Shown here piece after piece: positions 32,821-41,839 of a stretch of DNA of 64,000 nt (position 1 is its first letter; each line of letters begins with the position of its first letter). Below the pieces are notes generated by a model that saw nothing but the letters and a program-made list of their open reading frames with translations, was not told the origin of the DNA and ran no database searches. A program made the translations under genes and the position numbers. The DNA is from Pseudobdellovibrio sp043740435 (GTDB lineage: Bacteria; Bdellovibrionota; Bdellovibrionia; Bdellovibrionales; Bdellovibrionaceae): contig JAYUCH010000066.1 in assembly GCA_043740435.1 (NCBI GenBank), forward strand, positions 1 through 64,000, read 5' to 3'.

Positions 32821-33622
32821 CATTGACCCGAGACCTTAGGCCAACCAAAGCTTTTAAATTATTACTGGGTAATACATCCTTAGCATATAGCATAACCACG
32901 GTGCTTCCCATACGAAAAGCTCCTAGTTCTTCACCTTTATTTATTTTTAGCGAATAAAACTTTTCATTTTTTTTATTTACAAACTGATTTCCGACAATTT
33001 CAGCATCAAAACTTAAAATAATTTGTCCCACATTTGTCGCTGCAACAAACATGACACCGACAAGTCCGCGGTCAGTTTCTATTTCAACAAAAACACGTTC
33101 ATTAATTGAAAATAAATCTTGAATATTTTCAGTTGACCAAGCGTTTACAGGCCACAAAGCCCCCGGAATATGCACGACTTTTCGAATAGTTCCAGTCACT
33201 GGTGAATGCACGCGGTGGTAATCCGTCGGGCAAAGATAATATGTCAGAAAAAAACCGTTTTCCCATTTTTTTAAAGCATTATCGTCAGAGGTGAACTGCT
33301 GCACAGAATAGGTTTTATTTTTAGCTTGAATAAGCTGACCAGCTTCAATCGCTGCAGCTTGAGTTATTAGGGCGTCTGCTGGATGTAAAGCCCAACCCGA
33401 CCCCACCGGCCTGATACCGGCTTTTAATCTGCGAATAAAAAATTCACCCAAGCTTGGGTAGTTCTCGATCGAAAATTCGGCCTCTTGGAGGTCAATCCGG
33501 TAAGCTTTTGCAAAAGTTGTTATAAGCCAAGTATTTATAAACTTTGGTAGCGGCAAATGGACTAATTTTCCAACCAGATAACTGAGATGGTTTTTTGGTA
33601 AAAATCGAGTGATTGCTGACAT
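32798..33622 (-). CDS. psd: Phosphatidylserine decarboxylase
   Basis: The 274-residue proenzyme converts phosphatidylserine to phosphatidylethanolamine at the inner membrane. The self-cleavage site is G239-S240 in RMGSTVVM, which yields the pyruvoyl group. The catalytic triad partners are visible: Asp82 in LHPADA and His139 in TDYHRVHSP. IENYPSLGEFFIRRLK and WPVNAWSTEN are conserved. Length and spacing match type I Psd. It is divergent from the FAD oxidoreductase gene. Confidence 0.94.
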   Translation of the reverse strand: MSAITRFLPKNHLSYLVGKLVHLPLPKFINTWLITTFAKAYRIDLQEAEFSIENYPSLGEFFIRRLKAGIRPVGSGWALHPADALITQAAAIEAGQLIQAKNKTYSVQQFTSDDNALKKWENGFFLTYYLCPTDYHRVHSPVTGTIRKVVHIPGALWPVNAWSTENIQDLFSINERVFVEIETDRGLVGVMFVAATNVGQIILSFDAEIVGNQFVNKKNEKFYSLKINKGEELGAFRMGSTVVMLYAKDVLPSNNLKALVGLRSRVNANLMSGF

Positions 33623-33650
33623 TCGGTAATGTTGCTATAACAACCGTTAA

Positions 33651-35198
33651 ATGTCGAAGATTTTTAAAGATATTAAAATTAAAATAGAGGACGACCTTGA
33701 ACAGCATTTAGCGTGGCTAATGCCTGATCATGGGCCCTATCGAATTTTAAAACAATCTGTCGATGCCAGGCAAAAACATTCTCCGCATTTTGTTTACTCT
33801 GTTGAAGTGGCTGAGAAAAATGAAACTTTAAAATTAGAAGAATTTTCTTTAAGCCGGCTGACTAAAAACACAAACACTTTTAAAAAGCCAATTGTCGTAG
33901 GCTCTGGGCCCGCAGGGCTATTCGCCGCTTTACGCTTCGTCGAGCGTGGCATTCCGTGTGTATTGTTCGAGCGCGGCAGTGAATCCACCGACCGTATCAA
34001 GGGCATCAATAAATTTTGGCGTTACGGTGAACTTGATCCTAGAAATAATGTTTGTTACGGCGAAGGCGGAGCTGGCCTTTACTCAGATGGAAAACTAATC
34101 ACCCGAATTAAATCTGATCATATACCCTACGTGCTGAATCGTTTGGTGCAGTTTGGTGCGCCGAAAGAAATTCAGTGGTTATCAAATCCCCATGTGGGTT
34201 CTGATAAAATTAGACGTGTGATTCCTAAGATGCGCGAATTTTTACTAAAGCACGGTTGCGAAATTCATTACAACTCGCAAGTGACAAAATTAATTTATGG
34301 AACAAAATGCATCGAGGGCGTTATCACAGAAAAAGGTGATCGCTTCATGTCAGACCACGTGATTTTAGCAACCGGACATTCAGCCGAAGATATGCTGGAT
34401 CACTTGATGGATGCCGGCGTTCATTTAGACGGAAAATCTTTTGCGATGGGTCTTCGCATTGAACATCCGCAGAAAAAGATCAACGAAATACAATACCGAC
34501 AGTACGCCGATCACCCAAAATTAGGCTCAGCCAATTACAAACTGGTGCATCATGATAAAATTTCTGAAATTGGAGTTTACAGTTTTTGTATGTGTCCTGG
34601 TGGCTATGTTCTTTCCAGCGGCACTCAAAAAGATGGCCTAGTTTGTAATGGCATGAGTAACTTTAACAGAAATTCACCCTATGCCAATGCAGCCATTGTC
34701 ATGAGTATTAATCACGAAGAACTTTTTGGTTCCGATAAATTAGGCGGTATGAAACTGCGCCGAGACCTAGAAACAAACGCTTTTAACGCCGTTAGGTCCG
34801 TCGGCGGAACGAAAGAATTACCCGCGCAAAACATGGTTTCATTTTTAAATAAATCTTCAAAAAATAATTTAAAAAATACCTCATCGCCGTCTGGGGTGAA
34901 AGCTATTCGCCTGGATGAATTATTACCAAATTTTATGTTTCAAAAGCTAAAAGAAGGTTTAGAAAAATTTAATTTAAACATGAAGGGTTTTGTGACTGAA
35001 GACGCACAACTGTACGGGATGGAATCAAGAACGTCGTGTCCGCTACGGGTCACCCGCGACGCTTTGACTCTGCAAAGTCTTAGTCACCGCGGTCTATTTC
35101 CCTGTGGTGAAGGCGCTGGCTATGCTGGGGGAATAACTTCGGCAGCCTGCGATGGAATTAACTGTGCAGATAAGATCTTTGAAGAACTGCAGAGCTAA
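33651..35198 (+). CDS. FAD-dependent oxidoreductase (COG2509-like)
   Basis: The 515-residue protein has an N-terminal domain of 75 residues typical for COG2509 proteins. Next is the dinucleotide fold with GSGPAGLF (residues 84-91) and VLFERG. Conserved NNVCYGEGGAGLYSDGKL and CMCPGGYVLSSGTQ follow. GLFPCGEGAGYAGGITSAA forms the C-terminal FAD loop. It is a cytoplasmic flavoprotein; the substrate is unknown for the family. It is transcribed away from psd and ends at a bidirectional terminator. Confidence 0.9.
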   Translation: MSKIFKDIKIKIEDDLEQHLAWLMPDHGPYRILKQSVDARQKHSPHFVYSVEVAEKNETLKLEEFSLSRLTKNTNTFKKPIVVGSGPAGLFAALRFVERGIPCVLFERGSESTDRIKGINKFWRYGELDPRNNVCYGEGGAGLYSDGKLITRIKSDHIPYVLNRLVQFGAPKEIQWLSNPHVGSDKIRRVIPKMREFLLKHGCEIHYNSQVTKLIYGTKCIEGVITEKGDRFMSDHVILATGHSAEDMLDHLMDAGVHLDGKSFAMGLRIEHPQKKINEIQYRQYADHPKLGSANYKLVHHDKISEIGVYSFCMCPGGYVLSSGTQKDGLVCNGMSNFNRNSPYANAAIVMSINHEELFGSDKLGGMKLRRDLETNAFNAVRSVGGTKELPAQNMVSFLNKSSKNNLKNTSSPSGVKAIRLDELLPNFMFQKLKEGLEKFNLNMKGFVTEDAQLYGMESRTSCPLRVTRDALTLQSLSHRGLFPCGEGAGYAGGITSAACDGINCADKIFEELQS

Positions 35199-35224
35199 AA
35201 TTTTCTAACTTACATTTTTTGAAA

Positions 35225-35260
35225 ATAAAAAAACCCACTCTTTTGAAGTGGGTTTTTTTT
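35225..35260. terminator. Bidirectional intrinsic terminator
   Basis: CCCACT and AGTGGG form a stem with a 7-base loop, extended by A-run and T-run on both sides (A7 before, T8 after). It can stop transcription from both the FAD oxidoreductase and the convergent DEAD-box gene. Confidence 0.9.
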
Positions 35261-35285
35261 AATTACTCGACCGTAAAAAAACTAA

Positions 35286-37445
35286 CTAGCGATCACGACG
35301 CTCACGAAATGGCTTATCAGCCACCGGTGTTCGGCGTGGTCTGCTCTCGCCGCCGCGCGATTCACTTGCTTGCGGACGTGAATCCGAAGTGGAACGTACT
35401 TCACCGCTGCCGAAACCAAAACCCTCTTGCTTACGAAAACCTGTTGGTGAACGCTGTGGGCGCTCAGAGAAATCTGGGCGTTTCATAGGACGTGAATCGC
35501 TGTCATCGCTGTTCCAAGATTTACCAGCAGGGGCTTCATCGTTCGCTCGTGGCCTAGAAAAGCTACGCTCTTCCGTGCGTGTTGAATTAATTTCGGCACG
35601 AGGTGCACGGTTAAAACCACCAATTGTTGCACGCGGAGCTCGCTCTTCCGTGCGAACAGCTTCAGTACGCGGAGTGCGGTCGAAAGTGCGCTCTTCGGTA
35701 CGAGGACCTCTCGAAAATCCGCTGTCACTTCGTGGTGCGCGGTCATCAAACCGAGGCGCTCTGTCGTCGCTGCGTGGACCACGGTCGTCGTTTCTTGTTG
35801 GACCGCGTGAATAACCACCACGGTCACTGCTTCCGCCGGAACGTGGGCGAAAAGAATCTCTTGAACCAAATGAATCTCGGGATCCACTGCGGTCACGGCC
35901 AACGGGTCCGCGCTCGCGCGAGCCGAAATCTTGCATTTCTCGGGGAATTACTCCGTCGCCTACGAAATCCATGGATGTGTCACGGTTTTCAAAAATATCT
36001 GGATGTTCTACGACTAAATAACGTTTTAAAAATTCTTCAGCTGTGAATTCAAATTGAAACAGCTCTTTCATTTCAGCCATTTTGCGTTCTAAAAATTTAC
36101 CAGCGCGTGCGAAAGCTTCATTTTTCTCGGATGAATTCATTTCTGAAATCACGTCTTTCACACGGTATACGTTTAATTCATCATTAGTTGGCGCACGGCC
36201 TTTAGTTAAAGTGCATTTTGTCACTTGCTGAATGCGTTTCATCGTGCGCACTTCATGGGGAGCTACGATAGATAATGCCAAACCTTTTTTACCTGCTCGG
36301 CCTGTTCGACCGATACGGTGCACATAACTTTCAACTTCGCGTGGAAGCGAAAAATTAATAACATGGGTTAAATCATTGATATCTAATCCGCGTGCAGCAA
36401 CATCAGTGGCTACTAATATTTTTACGCGGCCTTTACGGAAATCATTAAGGATAAACTCACGCTCGCGCTGTGGACGGTCTCCGTGAATGCAATCCACTGG
36501 AAATGATTTTCGTTTTAACCATTCTGTGATTTCAATGACTTCCCGCTTTGTTTGGCAGAAAATAAGACCGTAAAAGTCTTGATTCATATACAAAACGCTA
36601 GAAAGCATTTGTAATTTACGATCTGGATATATGGTGTAATAAATTTGTTCAATGTTTGGTTTTTCAGAATCTGATTTGTGAATTTCAACTTTGTCATAAT
36701 CTGGTAAGTACTTAGAAACCACACGGCGAATTTCCGGAGACATCGTCGCAGAAAATAACCATTTGCGTTTAGTTTCGTTGTTACCGATAGCTTTTAATAT
36801 AGTTTCAACGTCATCTTGGAAACCCATTGAAATCATTTCATCAGCTTCATCGAGTACTAGTGTTTGCACGTTCTCTAACTTTAAAGCTTTACGCTCGACT
36901 AAGTCGATTAAGCGACCGGGTGTCCCGACTACGATGTGCACTCCGCGTTTAAGAGCTGTTAGCTGACGGTCGTAAGATGAACCACCAAATACGGTTAACG
37001 TATTAAGGCCTTTCCATTTTCCTAATTTTTGAATCTGCGCTTCAACTTGCGAAGCTAGTTCACGTGTTGGACACATGATCAGGGCTTGCACGTGTTTCGA
37101 TGAAGCATCGATGGACTCTATGAGTGGAATACCGAAAGCTCCGGTTTTTCCAGTTCCAGTTGCTGCAAGTCCTACGAAATCTTTTTCGCGTTTCATTAAC
37201 AGCGGTATGGCTTGGGTCTGAATCGAAGTCGGAGTCGTAAATTTTAATTCAGCTAAGGATTTTAAAACTTCTTTAGATAAATTCCATGTTTCAAAAATAT
37301 TCTCTGGAGCTAATTCTTCGACATCATCAATATTGTGATCGACTTCGATGTGAGTATCAGTTTTTGGGGTACGACCTGCTTCGTCAGCCGAATGAGACGT
37401 TGGGGATGCGTCAGACGCATCACTTGACGTGATTTCTGTATTCAT
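35286..37445 (-). CDS. DEAD-box RNA helicase with RG-rich C-terminal tail
   Basis: From ATG 37445 (AAGGA upstream) the product has 719 residues; a longer frame to 37547 runs through the leader and is rejected. Helicase motifs are complete: AATGTGKTGAF, PTRELA, TPGRL, DEAD, SAT, IFCQTKREV, ATDVAARGLD and HRIGRTGRAG. An acidic N-terminal extension comes first. A CsdA/DeaD-like domain around 440-530 follows the helicase core. The last ~190 residues are a disordered tail with repeated RGPRSDDRAPR and RTEER units. It likely unwinds structured RNA in ribosome assembly or cold response. Such tails often drive RNA binding or condensation. Confidence 0.95.
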   Translation of the reverse strand: MNTEITSSDASDASPTSHSADEAGRTPKTDTHIEVDHNIDDVEELAPENIFETWNLSKEVLKSLAELKFTTPTSIQTQAIPLLMKREKDFVGLAATGTGKTGAFGIPLIESIDASSKHVQALIMCPTRELASQVEAQIQKLGKWKGLNTLTVFGGSSYDRQLTALKRGVHIVVGTPGRLIDLVERKALKLENVQTLVLDEADEMISMGFQDDVETILKAIGNNETKRKWLFSATMSPEIRRVVSKYLPDYDKVEIHKSDSEKPNIEQIYYTIYPDRKLQMLSSVLYMNQDFYGLIFCQTKREVIEITEWLKRKSFPVDCIHGDRPQREREFILNDFRKGRVKILVATDVAARGLDINDLTHVINFSLPREVESYVHRIGRTGRAGKKGLALSIVAPHEVRTMKRIQQVTKCTLTKGRAPTNDELNVYRVKDVISEMNSSEKNEAFARAGKFLERKMAEMKELFQFEFTAEEFLKRYLVVEHPDIFENRDTSMDFVGDGVIPREMQDFGSRERGPVGRDRSGSRDSFGSRDSFRPRSGGSSDRGGYSRGPTRNDDRGPRSDDRAPRFDDRAPRSDSGFSRGPRTEERTFDRTPRTEAVRTEERAPRATIGGFNRAPRAEINSTRTEERSFSRPRANDEAPAGKSWNSDDSDSRPMKRPDFSERPQRSPTGFRKQEGFGFGSGEVRSTSDSRPQASESRGGESRPRRTPVADKPFRERRDR

Positions 37446-37482
37446 AACTATTCCTTTTTGTAGAGGAGAGCTTGGATTTATT

Positions 37483-37632
37483 TTATGTTTTCCCAAGCAC
37501 TCGAGTTTTTCGTACTCGAGCCAATACATAAATAGCCGTGAGTACATTTTTACCGTTTGTAGTGGTGTACTCAGGTTTTGCTAAAAAGGCACGCACTTCT
37601 TTAGAAATCTTATTTCCCCCGATAACTGACAT
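37483..37632 (-). CDS. Possible small ORF in the helicase leader
   Basis: A 49-residue frame (ATG 37632) codes for a basic peptide with EVRAFLAKPEYTTTNGKN and YVLARVRKTRVLGKT. Starts further upstream (37656, 37665) exist, but none has a ribosome binding site. The frame contains the perfect hairpin CTCGAGT-N7-ACTCGAG (37500-37520). It may be a real leader peptide, or the region may simply be a structured 5' UTR. Confidence 0.3.
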   Translation of the reverse strand: MSVIGGNKISKEVRAFLAKPEYTTTNGKNVLTAIYVLARVRKTRVLGKT

Positions 37633-37706
37633 GTAAAAAAGAAAAAAGACGCTCATAAACACCATAACTGACGCTACGCTTTACCAAAAGTAAGCAGGTA
37701 CCTTTT

Positions 37707-40700
37707 TTATAGGTTTCTGCGGTATTGGCCGCCTGCTTCGTACAGGGCTTCCGACATCTGAAACAGTGAACAGTGCCTAGACGCTTTCAGCAGCGCCGAG
37801 AATATATTCTCTCCGCCTAAAGCTGCCGCCTTTAAATTTTTAAGCTCTGTTTCGGCCTGCTGGGCGTGCACTTTTTTAAACTGCAGCATATTTGTAAGCT
37901 GCTCACTTTTTTCGAACTGTGAGGCCCGGGCCATTTCTATTTTTTCTGGCACGTAGTCTTCAGCCAAGGTTTTTGGATTAATAAAAGTATTTACACCGAT
38001 GATTGGCAATTCGCCTGAGTGTTTTAAATGCTCGTAGTACATGGATTCTTCTTGAATTTTCGAGCGTTGATACTGAGTTTCCATAGCGCCTAAAACTCCG
38101 CCGCGTTCGTTAATTCGTTTAAATTCTTCAAGAACCGCTTCTTCTAATAAATCAGTCATTTCATCAATAAAATAACTGCCCTGGGTCGGGTTTTCATTTT
38201 TACTGATACCAAATTCACGATTGATAATCATTTGAATGGCCATTGCCCTTCGCACCGATTCCTCGGTGGGTGTGGTGATGGCTTCGTCATAAGCATTCGT
38301 GTGTAAAGAATTGCAATTGTCTTGCAGGGCTATCAAGGCCTGAAGCGTTGTGCGGATATCATTAAAATCAATTTCTTGGGCATGTAAAGATCTGCCAGAG
38401 GTTTGAATATGATATTTTAATTTTTGCGAACGATCATTGGCTTTGTACAGATCGCGCATAGCAATGGCCCAAATACGCCGAGCCACGCGGCCAAGCACTG
38501 AATATTCTGGATCTAAACCGTTGCTAAAAAAGAAAGATAAATTGGGCGCAAAATCATCGATTTTTAAACCCCGCGATAAATAATATTCCACAAAAGTAAA
38601 ACCATTGGAAAGCGTAAACGCCAACTGACTGATTGGATTGGCACCCGCTTCCGCAATATGATACCCCGAAATACTGACCGAGTAAAAATTCTTGATTTGG
38701 TTTTCTGTAAAGTACTGCTGGATATCACCCATCATCTTTAAAGCAAAATTAATCGAGAAAATACACGTGTTCTGACCTTGATCTTCTTTCAGAATATCAG
38801 CTTGAACTGTACCTCGAACCTGCTGCACCGTTTTCTTTTCTGTCTCAAGCCATTCAGCAGCAGTCAATTTTCGACCTAACTCTTTTTCGCGTTTTTCGAC
38901 TTGTTGATCAATGGCGGTGTTAAAATAAAAAGCTAAGATCATGGGCGCGGGCCCGTTAATGGTCATACTGACCGAAGTATTTGGATCGCACAGATCAAAT
39001 CCCGCATACAATTTTTTCATATCTTCAAGCGTACAAATACTAACGCCTGATTCACCCACTTTACCAAAAATATCAGGACGCTGATCAGGGTCTTGACCGT
39101 ACAAGGTCACTGAATCAAAGGCCGTCGACAAGCGGTGGGCTTTTTCGCCTTTACACAAATAATGAAATCTTTTGTTTGTGCGTTCGGGCGTGCCTTCGCC
39201 GGCGAACATGCGCTTTGGATCTTCGTCGGCCCTTTTCAATTGAAACACGCCGGCTGTAAACGGAAATTCACCAGGAATATTTTCTAGTTTTAAAAATTTA
39301 AAACGGTCACCCCAATCCGCTAATTTCGGCAGTACCACTTTACGAATTTTTGTGCCACTGAGAGATTTTGAAACCAAAGACTGTCTGATTTCTTTGTCGC
39401 GCACTTTAAAAACAAGTTCGTCCTGGGAATAGGTTTTAATCAGGTTGTCCCAATTATTTAACAGCTCTATTTCTCCAGTTTCGAAAGATTTTTTTAAATC
39501 ATTTTTTTTGTCTTCTAACTTTTTGGGATCAATTAAATTTTCATTTTTTAGAATTTCTAAAGCTCCGAGTTGCGAAGCTTTTACGGATAATTCATTCACC
39601 CGTGATTTGTATTTTTTTGCGTGGGCTACAATTTCTGCCAAATAGTTTTGTCTTTCAGCAGGAATAATAATGTGCTCGTCAGCGGATAACATATTATTTT
39701 TAAATCCAACATCGATCGCAGGAATAACTTTTTTTTCAGTCAATTTGTCTATCAGCGAAAAAAACAATTGATTCAAACCCCCATCATTGAATTGACTGGC
39801 CTGAGTTAAAAACACAGGCACTTTGGTCTGATCGTCAAATATTTTTCGTGATCTTTTGTATTGCTTCGTCACATCACGTAGAGCGTCCTGCGCCCCCCGG
39901 CGGTCAGCTTTGTTAACAGCGACAAAATCTGCAAAATCAATCATATCAATTTTTTCAAGCTGTGATTGCGCTCCGAAATCAGAGGTCATTACATACATCG
40001 ATAAATCACTGACTTCGGTAATGGCCATGTTACCCTGACCAATTCCAGACGTTTCAGCAATGATAAAATCAAAATCCAACAACCGCATAAAGTTTAAGAT
40101 TTCTGGTAAACTTGAGGCGATTTCTTTACCTGACCCCCGCGAAGCCACAGAGCGCATGTAGATATTATTTCTAGATAATGAATTCATTCGAATACGATCA
40201 CCTAAAAGTGATCCACCCGTTTTACGTTTTGATGGATCAACACATACGATTCCTAATTTTTTATCGGGATACGCATTTAAAAAACGCTGCGCCAGTTCAT
40301 CAATCAAGGAAGATTTCCCGGCCCCGCCCGTGCCCGTTATTCCTAGAACTAATGGTTTTTTATTTTTAGCGGCAAAATCATGTAAACCAACCGAATCCAA
40401 AGACGAAACTTTTTGTCCATTTTCAATGGCCGTTAGTGCTATACCCAGCTGCGTTGACGGAATACTGTCGTTGGCAAAAACATTTTTTTTAATAGAAAAC
40501 TTTTTCTGTGCTTCCAACACGTTAAAATCACATCCGTCGACGATCATTCGAATCATGCCTTCAAGACCTAGTTTCCGTCCGTCATCGGGATGAAAAATCT
40601 GAGCAATTCCATATTTTTCTAATTCTTTTTTTTCTTCATGAACAATAACACCGCCACCGCCACCATAGATTTTAACGTAACCAGCGCCTGCTTCATCCAA

Positions 40701-40955
40701 TAAATCTTTTAAATATTTAAAGTATTCCATATGCCCACCTTGGTAGGATGAAATACAAACTCCTTGTGCGCCTTCTTGCAAAACGCTTTTGGCTACGTCA
40801 TGGACCGAACGATTGTGACCTAAGTGAATGACCTCGGCGCCCATGTCTTGTAAAATTCGGCGCATAATATTGATCGAGGCATCGTGCCCGTCAAATAAAG
40901 ATGCGGCGGTCACAATTCGAACTGGGTTTTTTAAGACTGTTTTTTCTGCTGTCAC
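37707..40955 (-). CDS. icmF: Fused isobutyryl-CoA mutase IcmF
   Basis: The 1082-residue enzyme joins three parts. Residues 10-145 bind cobalamin, with DGHDAS at 22-27 and GGGGGVI. Residues about 195-420 are a MeaB-like G-protein chaperone with P-loop GTGGAGKSS and NKADRRG. The rest is the mutase TIM barrel with DLCDPNTSVSMTINGPAP. It interconverts isobutyryl-CoA and n-butyryl-CoA by a B12 radical mechanism; related forms act on pivalyl-CoA. GTG 40955 is the start, with AAGG upstream. It is the third gene after a 3-hydroxyacyl-CoA dehydrogenase and an enoyl-CoA hydratase, which fits a butyryl-CoA pathway. Confidence 0.94.
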   Translation of the reverse strand: MTAEKTVLKNPVRIVTAASLFDGHDASINIMRRILQDMGAEVIHLGHNRSVHDVAKSVLQEGAQGVCISSYQGGHMEYFKYLKDLLDEAGAGYVKIYGGGGGVIVHEEKKELEKYGIAQIFHPDDGRKLGLEGMIRMIVDGCDFNVLEAQKKFSIKKNVFANDSIPSTQLGIALTAIENGQKVSSLDSVGLHDFAAKNKKPLVLGITGTGGAGKSSLIDELAQRFLNAYPDKKLGIVCVDPSKRKTGGSLLGDRIRMNSLSRNNIYMRSVASRGSGKEIASSLPEILNFMRLLDFDFIIAETSGIGQGNMAITEVSDLSMYVMTSDFGAQSQLEKIDMIDFADFVAVNKADRRGAQDALRDVTKQYKRSRKIFDDQTKVPVFLTQASQFNDGGLNQLFFSLIDKLTEKKVIPAIDVGFKNNMLSADEHIIIPAERQNYLAEIVAHAKKYKSRVNELSVKASQLGALEILKNENLIDPKKLEDKKNDLKKSFETGEIELLNNWDNLIKTYSQDELVFKVRDKEIRQSLVSKSLSGTKIRKVVLPKLADWGDRFKFLKLENIPGEFPFTAGVFQLKRADEDPKRMFAGEGTPERTNKRFHYLCKGEKAHRLSTAFDSVTLYGQDPDQRPDIFGKVGESGVSICTLEDMKKLYAGFDLCDPNTSVSMTINGPAPMILAFYFNTAIDQQVEKREKELGRKLTAAEWLETEKKTVQQVRGTVQADILKEDQGQNTCIFSINFALKMMGDIQQYFTENQIKNFYSVSISGYHIAEAGANPISQLAFTLSNGFTFVEYYLSRGLKIDDFAPNLSFFFSNGLDPEYSVLGRVARRIWAIAMRDLYKANDRSQKLKYHIQTSGRSLHAQEIDFNDIRTTLQALIALQDNCNSLHTNAYDEAITTPTEESVRRAMAIQMIINREFGISKNENPTQGSYFIDEMTDLLEEAVLEEFKRINERGGVLGAMETQYQRSKIQEESMYYEHLKHSGELPIIGVNTFINPKTLAEDYVPEKIEMARASQFEKSEQLTNMLQFKKVHAQQAETELKNLKAAALGGENIFSALLKASRHCSLFQMSEALYEAGGQYRRNL

Positions 40956-41006
40956 TGTTATGAGCCTTTTTAAGTTGCGGGCTTATGAGCCTATTATATT
41001 GCGGGC

Positions 41007-41804
41007 TTATTTGCCCGTGAAAACTGGTTTACGTTTTTCGATGAAAGCTGCGGTGCCCTCTTTGGTGTCGTCAGACAGAAACAGATGAGCAAAAATTTCG
41101 GCTTCGTTGGCCAAAGCTTTTTCGGTTTCTAAATCATAGGCTTCGTTGATTGATTTTTTTGCACGCGATACGGCCAGCGGTGACCTTGAAAGAATTAAAT
41201 TAATTTTTTTCATAACCGTTGGAATCAACTCGGCAGCTGGCACAACTTCGTTAACTAAACCAAAGCGTAAAGCCGACTCCGCCGTGATCATTTCACCCGT
41301 CATGGTTAACTCACGAGCTTTTCGGATACCCACAGCTCGAGCTAATTTGACGGTGCCACCAAAGCCTGGGATTAAGCCCAGACTTACTTCGGGTAAACCA
41401 AATTTTGCATTTTCGCTAGCGATGATAAAATCACAACCTAAAGCAAGCTCGCAACCACCGCCTAAGGCAAAACCGTTGACGGCAGCAATTACTGGTATTC
41501 GAAGCAGACTTAATTCGTGAAAAATACTTTGTCCCCGCCGGGCAAACTGAAAAGCTTGATCTTCGTTCATACTTTTCATTTCTGCAATATCGGCACCCGC
41601 AACGAAAGCTTTTTCACCAGAGCCTGTAATGATCAATGCTTTGACATGATCAAATCCCATTTCTGAAATCTGTCTTAAAGCATCAGCCATATCATTCAGA
41701 GTTTGCAGATTAAGTGCATTCATTGCCTGGGGGCGCTGAATCGTCAGTGTCCAAACACCCGATTCTGAACCTTCTAATTTTATTGTTTGGTATGTCGATG
41801 ACAT
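41007..41804 (-). CDS. Enoyl-CoA hydratase
   Basis: This crotonase-family enzyme has 265 residues. ALIITGSGEKAFVAGADIAEM forms the first oxyanion-hole strand. NGFALGGGCELALGCDF forms the second, and LPEVSLGLIPGFGGT carries the catalytic Glu positions (Glu in PEV and its partner in GCE). It hydrates 2-enoyl-CoA, probably crotonyl-CoA, given its neighbours. It is cytoplasmic. The gaps are 35 bases to the dehydrogenase gene and 51 to icmF, so an operon is likely. Confidence 0.92.
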   Translation of the reverse strand: MSSTYQTIKLEGSESGVWTLTIQRPQAMNALNLQTLNDMADALRQISEMGFDHVKALIITGSGEKAFVAGADIAEMKSMNEDQAFQFARRGQSIFHELSLLRIPVIAAVNGFALGGGCELALGCDFIIASENAKFGLPEVSLGLIPGFGGTVKLARAVGIRKARELTMTGEMITAESALRFGLVNEVVPAAELIPTVMKKINLILSRSPLAVSRAKKSINEAYDLETEKALANEAEIFAHLFLSDDTKEGTAAFIEKRKPVFTGK

Positions 41805-41839
41805 CTTTTCCTTTTGTCAGCACAGCGTGCTTAAATAAA

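Noticed and set aside
35389..36046. Long plus-strand open frames antisense to the helicase tail
   Set aside because: They mirror the Arg/Gly/Ser-rich repeats of the tail, show no domain and have no ribosome binding site.
37446..37547. Extended helicase start at 37547
   Set aside because: ATG 37445 has a good ribosome binding site, and the extension does not resemble helicase N-termini.
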